In this document: positions 48,990 through 56,550 of the stretch, one piece after another
How positions within the stretch are numbered: the stretch's first letter is position 1
Layout of the letters: the number at the start of each line of letters is the position of its first letter
From: JAJRXR01 sp041987545
Lineage (GTDB): Bacteria > Planctomycetota > Phycisphaerae > Phycisphaerales > UBA1924
NCBI GenBank assembly: GCA_041987545.1
Contig: JBHIWH010000006.1
Span: forward strand, 180,172 to 244,171
Direction of reading: 5' to 3'
DNA length: 64,000 bases
Translations under genes and position numbers: made by a program
The notes under the pieces: model-generated
What the model saw: only the letters and a program-made list of their open reading frames with translations
What the model was told of the DNA's origin: nothing
The model's database searches: none

Positions 48990-51904
48990 GGGAGCGAGTC
49001 TAGCCGCTGGCGCACGTCGTTGAGGCGCGTGCGCCAGGGCTCGCCGCCGAGGTCGCCGTCGATGAGGCGGAGGCGCCCGAGGTGGGCGCGCGCGTCCTGG
49101 ATGCCGGCGGCCTCGCCGGCCTGGGCGCGGTCGGCGAGGATCTCGAGCATGAGCGCCCAGGCGTGCCAGAAGCGGCCGTCGCGCTGGCCGGCGGCGTCGA
49201 GACGCGAGGCGACGTCGCGGAGGAGCGTGAACGCCTCGGGGCTCTGGGCGACGGCCAAGTGCGCGCGGGCGCGGGCGATGTCGAGGCGTTCGGCGCCGCC
49301 CCGCACCGGCTCCTTGCGGGCCGCGGCGCGGACGAGCAGGGGCATCGCGCGCCCGGGGTCGCCCGCGTCGAGCTCGGCCTCGCCCAGCTCGACGAGCAGC
49401 GCGGCGCGGGGCTTGGCGTCGTGGCGGTCGGCCATGCGCACCGCCAGGCGGAGCAGGGCGACGCGTTCGCGCGGGTCGGCGTCCTCGTCCAGCAGCTCGC
49501 GGATCGTCTCGATGTACAGGGCGGCGGCGGCGGAGCCCTCGGGCGTGCCCGGGGTCACGGGCTCGAGCACCTCGAGGCGGTCGGGCCCCTCAATCCGCTC
49601 GGCGTACTTCACGCGGTAGAAGTCGGCCTGCGGGTGCGAGCCGAAACGCTCGACGGCGAGCCGGAGGACGCCCAGCTCGAAGGCCTCGGGCACGGGCGTG
49701 TCGCCCGAGGCGGCGTCGGCGACGACGATGGCCAGGGCGTCGGACGCGCGGGCCGAGTCGGGGAACTCGCGGGCGAGGCGTTCGAGGTGCATGATCGCCG
49801 CGGCGCGTGACTCGTCGGTGTTCTGGACGCGGAGGATGATGGCCGACTCCCAGAGGGCCTCGGCGCGGAGGGCGCCGGCGTCGGCGCGGCGGGTGACCAG
49901 GTCGAACAGGTCGAGCGCCTCGTTCCAGCCCTGGGCGGTGCGCGAGAGGACCGCGGCGCGGGCGAAGGGGACCTCGGCGGGCATCGCGTTCCAGTCGATC
50001 TGGTCGGCGAAGGGGCCGGTCCCGCTGGCGATCTTGGCGTAGATCAGCGCGCGTCGGCGGGAGGCGTCACGGACGAGGTCGGGGTCGCTGGCCAGGGCGA
50101 GCAGGTCGTCGAGCGCGGCGGGCGCGAGCGAGGGCTCGGGCAGACGCGTGCGCGCGACGGCCTCGGCGGCGGCCAGGCGCCACAGCGGGTCCGGCAGGCG
50201 GTCCACGGTGAAGGGCTCGGCGGGCAGCGCCTGGCGGAGCGCGTCGGTCGCGGCGGCGCGCTCTGCGGCGTTGCGCGCGGTCAGGGGCATCGCCAGGCGG
50301 GCCTCGCCGATGATCGTCGGGCTGGCCCGGAGGGCCGGCGCCTCGCGGATGAGCTCGAGCAGGTGGCGCCGGGCGTCGAGGTGGTCGCCGGCCTGGACGA
50401 GGGCGACGGCGTGTGCGACGCGGCGTGCCGCGTCCGCGTCCGCGTCGCCGACCGAGAGGTGCTCGACGTTTGCGATCGCGGTCTGGGCCAGGGCCTCGCG
50501 GTAGGTCGGCTCGTCGGTCAGGGCGGCCAGGAGGATCGCGGCGCGGGCGCGGAGCAGGGGGATGCGGGCGTCGCTGGGCGAGCGGGGGTCGTCGGCGCCC
50601 TGCGAGTCGATGCTGGCCAGCAGGGAGAGGGTGAACTCGGAGGCGCGTTTGACGGCGTCGGCCTGCTCGGGCAGCGGGATGCCGAAGAGGACCGAGAGCG
50701 CGCTGCCGTCTTCCTCGATGGAGGCGAGGCGCTGGGCGGCGCGCTCGAGGCGGGCCGAGTCGTCCTCGGAGAGCGCGTCGGCGAGGGCCATCTGCTCGGC
50801 CTCGTCGGGCTGGCGTCTGAGGTCGTCCCAGGCGAGCAGGCGGTAGGAGCCCTCGCCGTCGCCGTGGAGCGAGGCGATGGTCTTCATGATGCCGGTCGGG
50901 TCTTCGTCGAGGAACTGGATGGTCTTGACGACGACCTTGCGTCGGCCGGTGTGCTTGGAGGCGGGGTTGAGCTTCTCGAGCTCGGCGAGGATGGCGTCCT
51001 TGCCGCGTCCCCAGGAGGCGTTGGGCCCGGAGCGCTGGATGGAGCGGGAGAGGAGGAAGATGAGGTCGGGCTTGAGCGCGTAGGCGGCGCGGAGGCCGTC
51101 GGCGGGGTTGGAGCGGCCGCCGGGGATGACCGAGTCGATCCACTCGGCGGCGAGTTTCTGTGAGGTTGGCGTGGCGCGGACGAGGTCGGGGAAGCCGCCC
51201 CTGGGTGAGAAGAGCTGGTAGGGGGGCGAGCCCTCGGGGCGGTCGCGGCGGTCGCCGAAGAGGACGACCTGGAAGTGCTGGGTCGGGCCCAGGCGGTCGA
51301 TGGAGCGTTTGAGCTTGTCCTGGACGAAGGAGAAGGAGGAGGCCATCGCGCCCGAGGCGTCCACGACGTAGACGATGCGGGAGGCGGCCTTGGAGCGGAG
51401 GCCGGCGAAGGAGGCGAAGGTCTGCGCGCCGGGGTCGGCGGCGGCGATGGCGCCGGTGGCGCCCGGGCCGGCGGAGGTGGAGATGGCGCTGATGAGGTCG
51501 GGCGCGTGCGCGTCGAGCTGGGTGCTCAGGCCGACGAGCTCGGCGGGGCGGACGGGCGGGGAGACGGCGCCCGGGGCGGGGAGCATCTGGGGCGGCGTGT
51601 CGCTGTCGGGCGGCTCGATCGGCGGGGACTCGAGGGGCGCGGTGACGGGGCGGGGCGTCTGGATCGCGGGGTTGACGTCGACCTCGGCCAGCGAGACGCG
51701 CCGCGATGCGTCGCGGGGGGTGGTGGCGCTGATGTAGAAGATGACGCCCAGCAGCGAGGCGTGGATGAGCAGGGAGATGCCGGTGGGGATGAGGTCGCGG
51801 TAGAGGCGCTGCCGGCGCGTGTCGTCCGGGAGCTCTGGGGGCGTGCGCGGCGTCGCGGGCGCGGTGGGCGCGTCGGCGCCCGGGGATGTGGAGATACCCG
51901 TCAT
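48986..51904 (-). CDS. Large membrane-anchored VWA-like protein
   Basis: The 972-residue protein has a short Pro/Thr-rich cytoplasmic start and one membrane helix at about 40-60 (LIPTGISLLIHASLLGVIFY). A proline-rich linker then leads to a VWA-like domain at about residues 175-330 with RIVYVVDASGAMASSFSFVQ, QVVLFGDRRDRP, GGRSNPADGLRAAYALKPDL and IFLLSRSIQ. The MIDAS motif is DASGA rather than DxSGS, so metal binding may be altered. The remaining 600 residues are Ala/Leu/Arg-rich helices, probably solenoid or tetratricopeptide-like. It is cotranscribed with tmk (four-base overlap) and follows the DoxX-type gene by 19 bases. An inner-membrane scaffold exposed to the periplasm is inferred. Confidence 0.75.
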   Translation of the reverse strand: MTGISTSPGADAPTAPATPRTPPELPDDTRRQRLYRDLIPTGISLLIHASLLGVIFYISATTPRDASRRVSLAEVDVNPAIQTPRPVTAPLESPPIEPPDSDTPPQMLPAPGAVSPPVRPAELVGLSTQLDAHAPDLISAISTSAGPGATGAIAAADPGAQTFASFAGLRSKAASRIVYVVDASGAMASSFSFVQDKLKRSIDRLGPTQHFQVVLFGDRRDRPEGSPPYQLFSPRGGFPDLVRATPTSQKLAAEWIDSVIPGGRSNPADGLRAAYALKPDLIFLLSRSIQRSGPNASWGRGKDAILAELEKLNPASKHTGRRKVVVKTIQFLDEDPTGIMKTIASLHGDGEGSYRLLAWDDLRRQPDEAEQMALADALSEDDSARLERAAQRLASIEEDGSALSVLFGIPLPEQADAVKRASEFTLSLLASIDSQGADDPRSPSDARIPLLRARAAILLAALTDEPTYREALAQTAIANVEHLSVGDADADAARRVAHAVALVQAGDHLDARRHLLELIREAPALRASPTIIGEARLAMPLTARNAAERAAATDALRQALPAEPFTVDRLPDPLWRLAAAEAVARTRLPEPSLAPAALDDLLALASDPDLVRDASRRRALIYAKIASGTGPFADQIDWNAMPAEVPFARAAVLSRTAQGWNEALDLFDLVTRRADAGALRAEALWESAIILRVQNTDESRAAAIMHLERLAREFPDSARASDALAIVVADAASGDTPVPEAFELGVLRLAVERFGSHPQADFYRVKYAERIEGPDRLEVLEPVTPGTPEGSAAAALYIETIRELLDEDADPRERVALLRLAVRMADRHDAKPRAALLVELGEAELDAGDPGRAMPLLVRAAARKEPVRGGAERLDIARARAHLAVAQSPEAFTLLRDVASRLDAAGQRDGRFWHAWALMLEILADRAQAGEAAGIQDARAHLGRLRLIDGDLGGEPWRTRLNDVRQRLDSLP

Positions 51905-51923
51905 CGTGGTCCGCCGGTGTCGG

Positions 51924-52949
51924 TCAGGGCGAGCGGTCGAACGAATGGCGATCGCGCAGGCTCTGGGGCGTGGCGTCGTCGTCCCAGTCGTCTTCGTCGG
52001 CCCTGGGGGCGAAGATGGCGCGGTCGAGGGCGGCGGCGCCCGGGCCCATGAACACGAGGGCGAGGGCGGCCATGAAGATGATGAGCTGGAAGAACAGGTC
52101 CTTCCATTCGTAGGACCACGCGGCGTGGCTGGGCAGGAAGCCGAGCATCGCGGTGTCGGTCTGGATCGCGGGGCCGAACGTGGCCAGCCACATCGCGACG
52201 CCCATGACGCAGGTCAGGGAGAACGCGCTGAGGCGCGTGAGCAGGCCGAGCAGCAGGAAGAAGCCGGCGAAGATCTCGGTGAAGCAGGCGGCCCAGGCCA
52301 GGACCTTGGGCCAGGGGCCGGACATGAGCGCCTTGGGCCAGACGGCGGGGGTGGGCGAGCCGTCGGAGGCCGAGACGCCCGGCTGGCTTCGCTCGTGCAT
52401 GAGCAGGATGAGCATGTTGACCCGGCGGACGGTGATCGGCTCGTCGGCGGCAGGCGAGTCGTCGGTCGCCGCGGCCGCGTCGTCGGCGTCGTCGCCGGCC
52501 TGGAAGGCGGCGAGGGTGATGCGGGCGGGCGCGTCCGCGGGCGCTCGGGCGAGGGACTCCTCGGTCGCTTCGGGCGGTGTGCCCGTGTCGTCGGCGTCGG
52601 TCTCGCCGGCGTCAGACTCGTCGTCGCCGGACTCGGGTTGTGCGGGGGCGGGCGCCTCGTCGTCGGCCGAGTCCTGCGGCGAGTCGGTCGGGGGGGGGTC
52701 GGCCGGATCGGCCGCCGGGTCCGTGTCGGGGTTGTCAAGCGGCTGGTCGAGGGTGGGGGTGTCGTCCTCGGGCGGGGCGGCGCCGTCGGGCAGGCGGACG
52801 CCCGCGGCGGAGAGGATGACGGCCTGCTCGGGCCCGATCTGGGTGTCGGCGATGAGCTTGCCGAGCCCGGCCCACAGGAAGATGAGCGCGAGCGGGAGTC
52901 GGATGAGAAGCGGGCCCATGGTGAGGGCCGCCCGGTCACGGGATCGCAT
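51924..52949 (-). CDS. DoxX-family membrane protein with long acidic insertion
   Basis: This 341-residue protein has a DoxX-type first helix (MGPLLIRLPLALIFLWAGLG KL region). About 130 residues rich in Asp, Ala, Pro and Glu follow (from APPEDDTPTLDQPLDNPDTD to about ATDDSPAADEP). Three further helices complete it (VLAWAACFTEIFAGFFLLLG, AFSLTCVMGVAMWLATFGP, FFQLIIFMAALALVFMGPGA). DoxX proteins are small four-helix membrane proteins, sometimes tied to redox or sulfur metabolism. The acidic insertion between helices 1 and 2 is not usual and would sit in the periplasm or cytoplasm as a disordered loop. The ATG at 52949 has AAGGAG seven bases upstream. It heads the DoxX-VWA-tmk unit. Confidence 0.78.
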   Translation of the reverse strand: MRSRDRAALTMGPLLIRLPLALIFLWAGLGKLIADTQIGPEQAVILSAAGVRLPDGAAPPEDDTPTLDQPLDNPDTDPAADPADPPPTDSPQDSADDEAPAPAQPESGDDESDAGETDADDTGTPPEATEESLARAPADAPARITLAAFQAGDDADDAAAATDDSPAADEPITVRRVNMLILLMHERSQPGVSASDGSPTPAVWPKALMSGPWPKVLAWAACFTEIFAGFFLLLGLLTRLSAFSLTCVMGVAMWLATFGPAIQTDTAMLGFLPSHAAWSYEWKDLFFQLIIFMAALALVFMGPGAAALDRAIFAPRADEDDWDDDATPQSLRDRHSFDRSP

Positions 52950-53057
52950 GTGGCGCTCCTTGCACAAGCCCCGTACGCATGATACCGGCGGGCCTGCCCT
53001 GAATTTCGGGTGTTGCGCGGGGATTCGGCCAGCGTGGGCGTAGGATTTCCGGCTCGT

Positions 53058-53140
53058 GCGGGCGTGGCGGAACTGGCAGACGCGCGGGGTTTAGGTCCCC
53101 GTGGGCATAGCCCGTGCAGGTTCGAGTCCTGTCGCCCGCA
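53058..53140 (+). tRNA. tRNA-Leu (anticodon UAG)
   Basis: This is an 83-base tRNA with acceptor stem GCGGGCG/CGCCCGC, a five-pair anticodon stem CGGGG/CCCCG around loop TTTAGGT (anticodon TAG), the long variable arm GGGC-ATA-GCCC typical of leucine tRNAs, and the T-arm with GGTTCGAGTCC. The CCA end is not encoded. It reads CUA/CUG-type leucine codons. Confidence 0.96.
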
Positions 53141-53184
53141 GTCCACGCCTCCCGGGGGAGGGCGGGCGGTCGGTTCGGCGCCGA

Positions 53185-54069
53185 TCAGGCGGCCTGGGCG
53201 CTCTCGCCGCCGGGCGGATCGCTCGGCTGGTCCTGGGCGTCGTCGTCACCCTCCATGATGGCCGCCAGGTACGCGGCGAACCGCCTCGGGTCGGCGGGCC
53301 GCTGGTAGAACCGCGTGCCCTCGTCGGGCTCGTAGGTCTGCGTGTGCTCGTCGTTGGGCGTCCAGGTGAGGATGACGATGGCGCCCTCGTGTTTCTGGGC
53401 GCGGATGCTGGGCACGAGCTTCTCGGGCGGGATCTCGGCGAGGTCGTCGTCGCTGATCACGATGTCGAACCGCCCGGCCTTGAGATCATCGATGGCGGCG
53501 CCGATGCAATCGCAGGTCTCGAGGTCCATGCCCGTCGAGGAGAACGAGGCGCGGAACCAGCGCAGCTGATCCTCGCTGTTTGAGACGAACAGCACGCGTG
53601 CGTCGACCCTCGGCAGGGGGTTGCGTCGGCGGGAGGCGGCGAGGGTCGCCTCGATGATCTCGGGCTCGCAGAACTCGGACGGCTCGAGCTTTTCCTCGAA
53701 CTGGACGCCGACCTCGTGCAGGAGTCTGGCGACGTGGCGGCAGGAGCGTGTGACGCCGCGGACGACGACGGGGTCGCCCTCGCGCTTGCGGAGGACGACG
53801 TGCAGCTCGGTGCCGACGTGGAGGTAGCCGCGGTGGACGACGGCGATCCCGCCCGAGGAGATGTTGCGGGGGTAGAGCACGGTCTTGCGCTTGGCGCCGT
53901 TGGAGTCGAAGACGAGGCAGGGGATGACGCCGGCGCGGTAGGAGAACCGCTCGCCCTCGCGCCGTGTGTCGTCCTTGGGCATCTTGGCGTCGCGGTCGAG
54001 GCGCTCGACGAGGTCGATCAGCTCGTCGTCCGTCTGGGCCATCAGCTGCTTTTCGCGGTCGAGGCTCAT
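53185..54069 (-). CDS. PilZ domain-receiver domain fusion protein
   Basis: This 294-residue soluble protein has a helical start (SLDREKQLMAQTDDELIDLV), a PilZ-like domain at about 40-150 (YRAGVIPCLVFDSNGAKRKT, then VLYPRNISSGGIAVVHRGYL and a VTRSCRHVARLLHEVGVQFE return), and a receiver-like domain at about 165-275 (ARVLFVSNSEDQLRWFRASF, GRFDIVISDDDLAEIPPEKL, AIVILTWTPNDEH). PilZ domains often bind cyclic di-GMP through RxxxR and D/NxSxxG. NISSGG matches the second motif; the first is not clear. The receiver has Asp in ISDDD where phosphorylation occurs. It may integrate c-di-GMP and phosphorelay signals. The ATG at 54069 is preferred; the longer frame is arginine-rich noise. Confidence 0.75.
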   Translation of the reverse strand: MSLDREKQLMAQTDDELIDLVERLDRDAKMPKDDTRREGERFSYRAGVIPCLVFDSNGAKRKTVLYPRNISSGGIAVVHRGYLHVGTELHVVLRKREGDPVVVRGVTRSCRHVARLLHEVGVQFEEKLEPSEFCEPEIIEATLAASRRRNPLPRVDARVLFVSNSEDQLRWFRASFSSTGMDLETCDCIGAAIDDLKAGRFDIVISDDDLAEIPPEKLVPSIRAQKHEGAIVILTWTPNDEHTQTYEPDEGTRFYQRPADPRRFAAYLAAIMEGDDDAQDQPSDPPGGESAQAA

Positions 54070-54240
54070 GTTCTCGGTCGTCCTCCGAGGCGGGCGTCGG
54101 GGGGCCCGGGTAGAGTCATCGGTCCCCCCTCCGGGGCGGGCGCGGCGGGGCGCCCGGCGGGTCGAGAGTTCGATCGGGTCGCCCGGGATGTGCCGTTTGC
54201 GAGGGGGTTTGGCGGGGGCACGGGGCACGCGGCGGCGGAC

Positions 54241-54292
54241 GGGCGGGGCGACTGGGCGGGGCGACTGGGCGGGGCGACTGGACGGGGCGATT
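54241..54292 (+). repeat. Four tandem 13-bp repeats upstream of the sulfotransferase-like gene
   Basis: The unit GGGCGGGGCGACT occurs three times exactly (54241, 54254, 54267). A fourth copy with two changes (GGACGGGGCGATT) follows, ending 15 bases before the GTG start. The repeats are directly visible and in phase with one another. Confidence 0.9.
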
Positions 54293-54307
54293 GGGCGGAG
54301 GACGATC

Positions 54308-55351
54308 GTGGCAGGACGCGGGGCGGACAGGCTAGGGCTGGGCTCGCCCGACGCGTTCCTGCTCGAGTTCGACGAGCCGATGCGGACGGGGACGATCGCG
54401 GCGATGAGCCGTCAGTCGTACCGGCGGTCGTCGTTCCTCGATCGGCGTCTGGAGACGGAATCCAAGCGGTTCGTGCGGGCGCCGGTGGGGGCGCTGATCG
54501 AGGCCCAGGAGGGCGGGGCGTGGGAGGAGCGCGAGACGCACTGGGTGTTCCACACGGCGCTGTGCGGCTCGACGCTGCTGTCGCGGTGTCTGGATCTGCC
54601 GGGTCAGTCGATGGCGTACCGCGAGCCGCGGACGCTGCACCAGCTGAGCGCCGAGATGCGTCGGCGGGGCGGGGCGGGGACGGCGCGGCTGCTCGAGCTC
54701 GCGGCCTCGCTGCTCGGGCGGACGTACCTGCCCGAGGAGAAGTCGGTCGTGAAGCCCTCGGACTCGTGCAACAACCTGATCGTGCCGGTGCTGCAGAGGT
54801 CCGAGGCGTCGCGGGCGGTGCTGCTGTACTCGCCCCTGGAGGACTTCCTCTCGTCCGTGCTGGGCGACAAGGATCGGCGTCTGTTCGTCCGGTCGCTCGA
54901 GAGCCGGGGCGTGCTGGACGGCCGGGGGGTCGGGGCGATGGAGGCGGTCGATGCGTCGGCGCTGGACGACGCGCACCTGGCTGCGCTTGTGTGGGTGGCG
55001 CAGATGCGGTTGTACCGCGATGCGCTGGCGGCGCTGGGCCCACGGGCGCGGACGCTGGAGGGCCGACGGCTCTTCGAGGAGCCGCGCGAGACCATTCTGC
55101 AGGTCGCGGGTCTGTTCGGGATCGGGCTGAGCGATCGCCAGGCGACCAGGATCGTGCGCGACGGCGCGGTGCGGCGGGACTCGAAGACGCCCGGCAAGGC
55201 GTTCGACGCCGAGGCGTCCAGGGCGCGTCGCGAGCGGACGCTGGCGGCGCACCGGGCGGAGATCGACGCGGCGATGGCGTGGGCCGAGCCGCTGATGGAC
55301 GCGTGCGGCGCCGCGGAGGCGCTCGATCCGGCGCACGCGCTCGGTCTTTGA
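54308..55351 (+). CDS. Sulfotransferase-like P-loop protein
   Basis: The 347-residue protein has HWVFHTALCGSTLLSRCLD near residue 85, resembling the PAPS-binding loop of sulfotransferases (T-x-x-x-S-x-S/T-L-L). It also has KSVVKPSDSCNNLIVPVLQR and RAVLLYSPLEDFLSSVL, where the 3'-phosphate-binding segment is expected. The C-terminal 100 residues are helical (RQATRIVRDGAVRRDSKTPG). Related bacterial proteins are often annotated as hypothetical sulfotransferases; substrate and even activity are unproven. The GTG at 54308 has GGAGG six bases upstream, and the longer frame to 53966 overlaps the PilZ gene antisense. A tandem repeat array lies in its leader. It converges on the deaminase gene. Confidence 0.62.
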   Translation: MAGRGADRLGLGSPDAFLLEFDEPMRTGTIAAMSRQSYRRSSFLDRRLETESKRFVRAPVGALIEAQEGGAWEERETHWVFHTALCGSTLLSRCLDLPGQSMAYREPRTLHQLSAEMRRRGGAGTARLLELAASLLGRTYLPEEKSVVKPSDSCNNLIVPVLQRSEASRAVLLYSPLEDFLSSVLGDKDRRLFVRSLESRGVLDGRGVGAMEAVDASALDDAHLAALVWVAQMRLYRDALAALGPRARTLEGRRLFEEPRETILQVAGLFGIGLSDRQATRIVRDGAVRRDSKTPGKAFDAEASRARRERTLAAHRAEIDAAMAWAEPLMDACGAAEALDPAHALGL

Positions 55352-55368
55352 GCATGGTCGGCGACGGG

Positions 55369-55839
55369 TTAGTCGCTCGGCGGGACGCCGATGTCCTCGT
55401 CCCAGAGGTCGGGCCTGGCGGCGATGAACTCTCGCATCATGTCGATGCAGCGCTGGTCCTGGGCGAGGATGACCTCGACGCCCTCGGCCCTCAGCCAGTC
55501 CTCGCGTCCCATGAAGTTGTCGTGCTCGGCGATGACGACGCGGGGGATGCGGTGGAGGATGGCCGTCCCGGTGCACATGGCGCAGGGGGAGAGGGTGGAG
55601 GCGAGGGTGAGGGTGTGCCAGTCGCGTCGGCGCCCGGCGCTCCTGATGCAGGCGGTCTCGGCGTGTGCGGTGGGGTCGCCGGTCTGGACGCGGAGGTTGT
55701 GCCCGCGGGCGACAATGACTCCCTCGGGGCTGGCGAGGGCGCTCCCGATGGGGATGCCGCCCTCGGCCAGGCCGGCGCGGGCCTCGTCGTAGGCGGCGTC
55801 GAGGGCGAGGCGGTCGAGGTCGGTCAGGGCGTCGGGCAT
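55369..55839 (-). CDS. Cytosine/nucleoside deaminase family protein
   Basis: This 156-residue zinc deaminase has GDPTAHAETACIRSAG (HAE with the catalytic Glu) and TLSPCAMCTGTAIL (PCxxC). The full pattern, ending HDNFMGREDWLRAEGVEVIL, matches yeast-type cytosine deaminases and related tRNA/nucleobase deaminases. It would convert cytosine to uracil plus ammonia. It diverges from the uracil phosphoribosyltransferase gene (starts 40 bases apart), the enzyme that uses uracil next, which favours cytosine as substrate. The length fits the family. ATG at 55839. Cytoplasmic. Guanine deaminase-like activity cannot be excluded. Confidence 0.85.
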   Translation of the reverse strand: MPDALTDLDRLALDAAYDEARAGLAEGGIPIGSALASPEGVIVARGHNLRVQTGDPTAHAETACIRSAGRRRDWHTLTLASTLSPCAMCTGTAILHRIPRVVIAEHDNFMGREDWLRAEGVEVILAQDQRCIDMMREFIAARPDLWDEDIGVPPSD

Positions 55840-55878
55840 GTCGGATTGTTGGCGGGCGGACGCCGCTAGACTGGCGGC

Positions 55879-56526
55879 GTGGGCGTGTCGCACTCGCAGC
55901 ATCCGAACCTGGTGGTCTTCGAGCACCCGCTGATCCGTCACAAGCTGACGTGGGCGCGGGACAAGGGGACGAGCTACCGCGCGTTCCGTGCCGTGCTGGC
56001 GCAGATCGCGGGGCTGATGGTGTACGAGGTGACGCGGTCGTTCGAGGCGGACGAGGTCGAGGTCGAGACGCCGATGCAGCGGACGCGGGGGTGGCGGATC
56101 GAGACCCCGATCACGGTGGTGCCGGTGCTGCGCGCGGGGCTCGGGATGACGGGGGGGATCCTGGAGGTGATGCCCGAGGCGCGGGTGGGGCACCTGGGCC
56201 TGGCGCGGGACGAGGCGACGCTGGCGCCCAAGGCGTACCTGAACAAGCTGCCCAAGGACCTCGAGGCCGGCCCGGTGATCCTGGTGGACCCGATGCTGGC
56301 GACGGGTGGCAGCGCGTCGGCGGCGGTGGCCATGCTGCGGGACGCGGGCGCGAAGGACCTGCGGATGATCTGCCTGGTCGCCTCGCCCGAGGGCGTGACG
56401 CGGATGCGCGAGGATCACCCGGACGTGACGATCTACGCCGCGGGGCTCGATGAGCGGCTGGACGAGCGCGGGTACATCCTGCCGGGTCTGGGCGACGCGG
56501 GCGACCGGCTGTTCGGGACGGGGTAG
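55879..56526 (+). CDS. upp: Uracil phosphoribosyltransferase
   Basis: This 215-residue enzyme has VFEHPLIRHKLTWARDKGTS at the start, ITVVPVLRAGLGMTGGIL for substrate/PPi binding, the PRPP motif VILVDPMLATGGSASAAV, and the uracil-binding end YAAGLDERLDERGYILPGLG with GDAGDRLFGT. It makes UMP from uracil and PRPP in pyrimidine salvage. All hallmark motifs are present and the length is standard. The start is a GTG at 55879 without a strong ribosome-binding site. It shares a 39-base divergent region with the cytosine deaminase gene, making a cytosine-to-UMP salvage pair. Confidence 0.95.
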   Translation: MGVSHSQHPNLVVFEHPLIRHKLTWARDKGTSYRAFRAVLAQIAGLMVYEVTRSFEADEVEVETPMQRTRGWRIETPITVVPVLRAGLGMTGGILEVMPEARVGHLGLARDEATLAPKAYLNKLPKDLEAGPVILVDPMLATGGSASAAVAMLRDAGAKDLRMICLVASPEGVTRMREDHPDVTIYAAGLDERLDERGYILPGLGDAGDRLFGTG

Positions 56527-56550
56527 ACGACCGGCGCGTGGGCTTGCGCT

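Noticed and set aside
53058..53140. tRNA-Leu as an attachment site for an integrated element
   Set aside because: No integrase gene or direct repeat of the tRNA 3' end is visible nearby; flanking genes look like ordinary chromosome.
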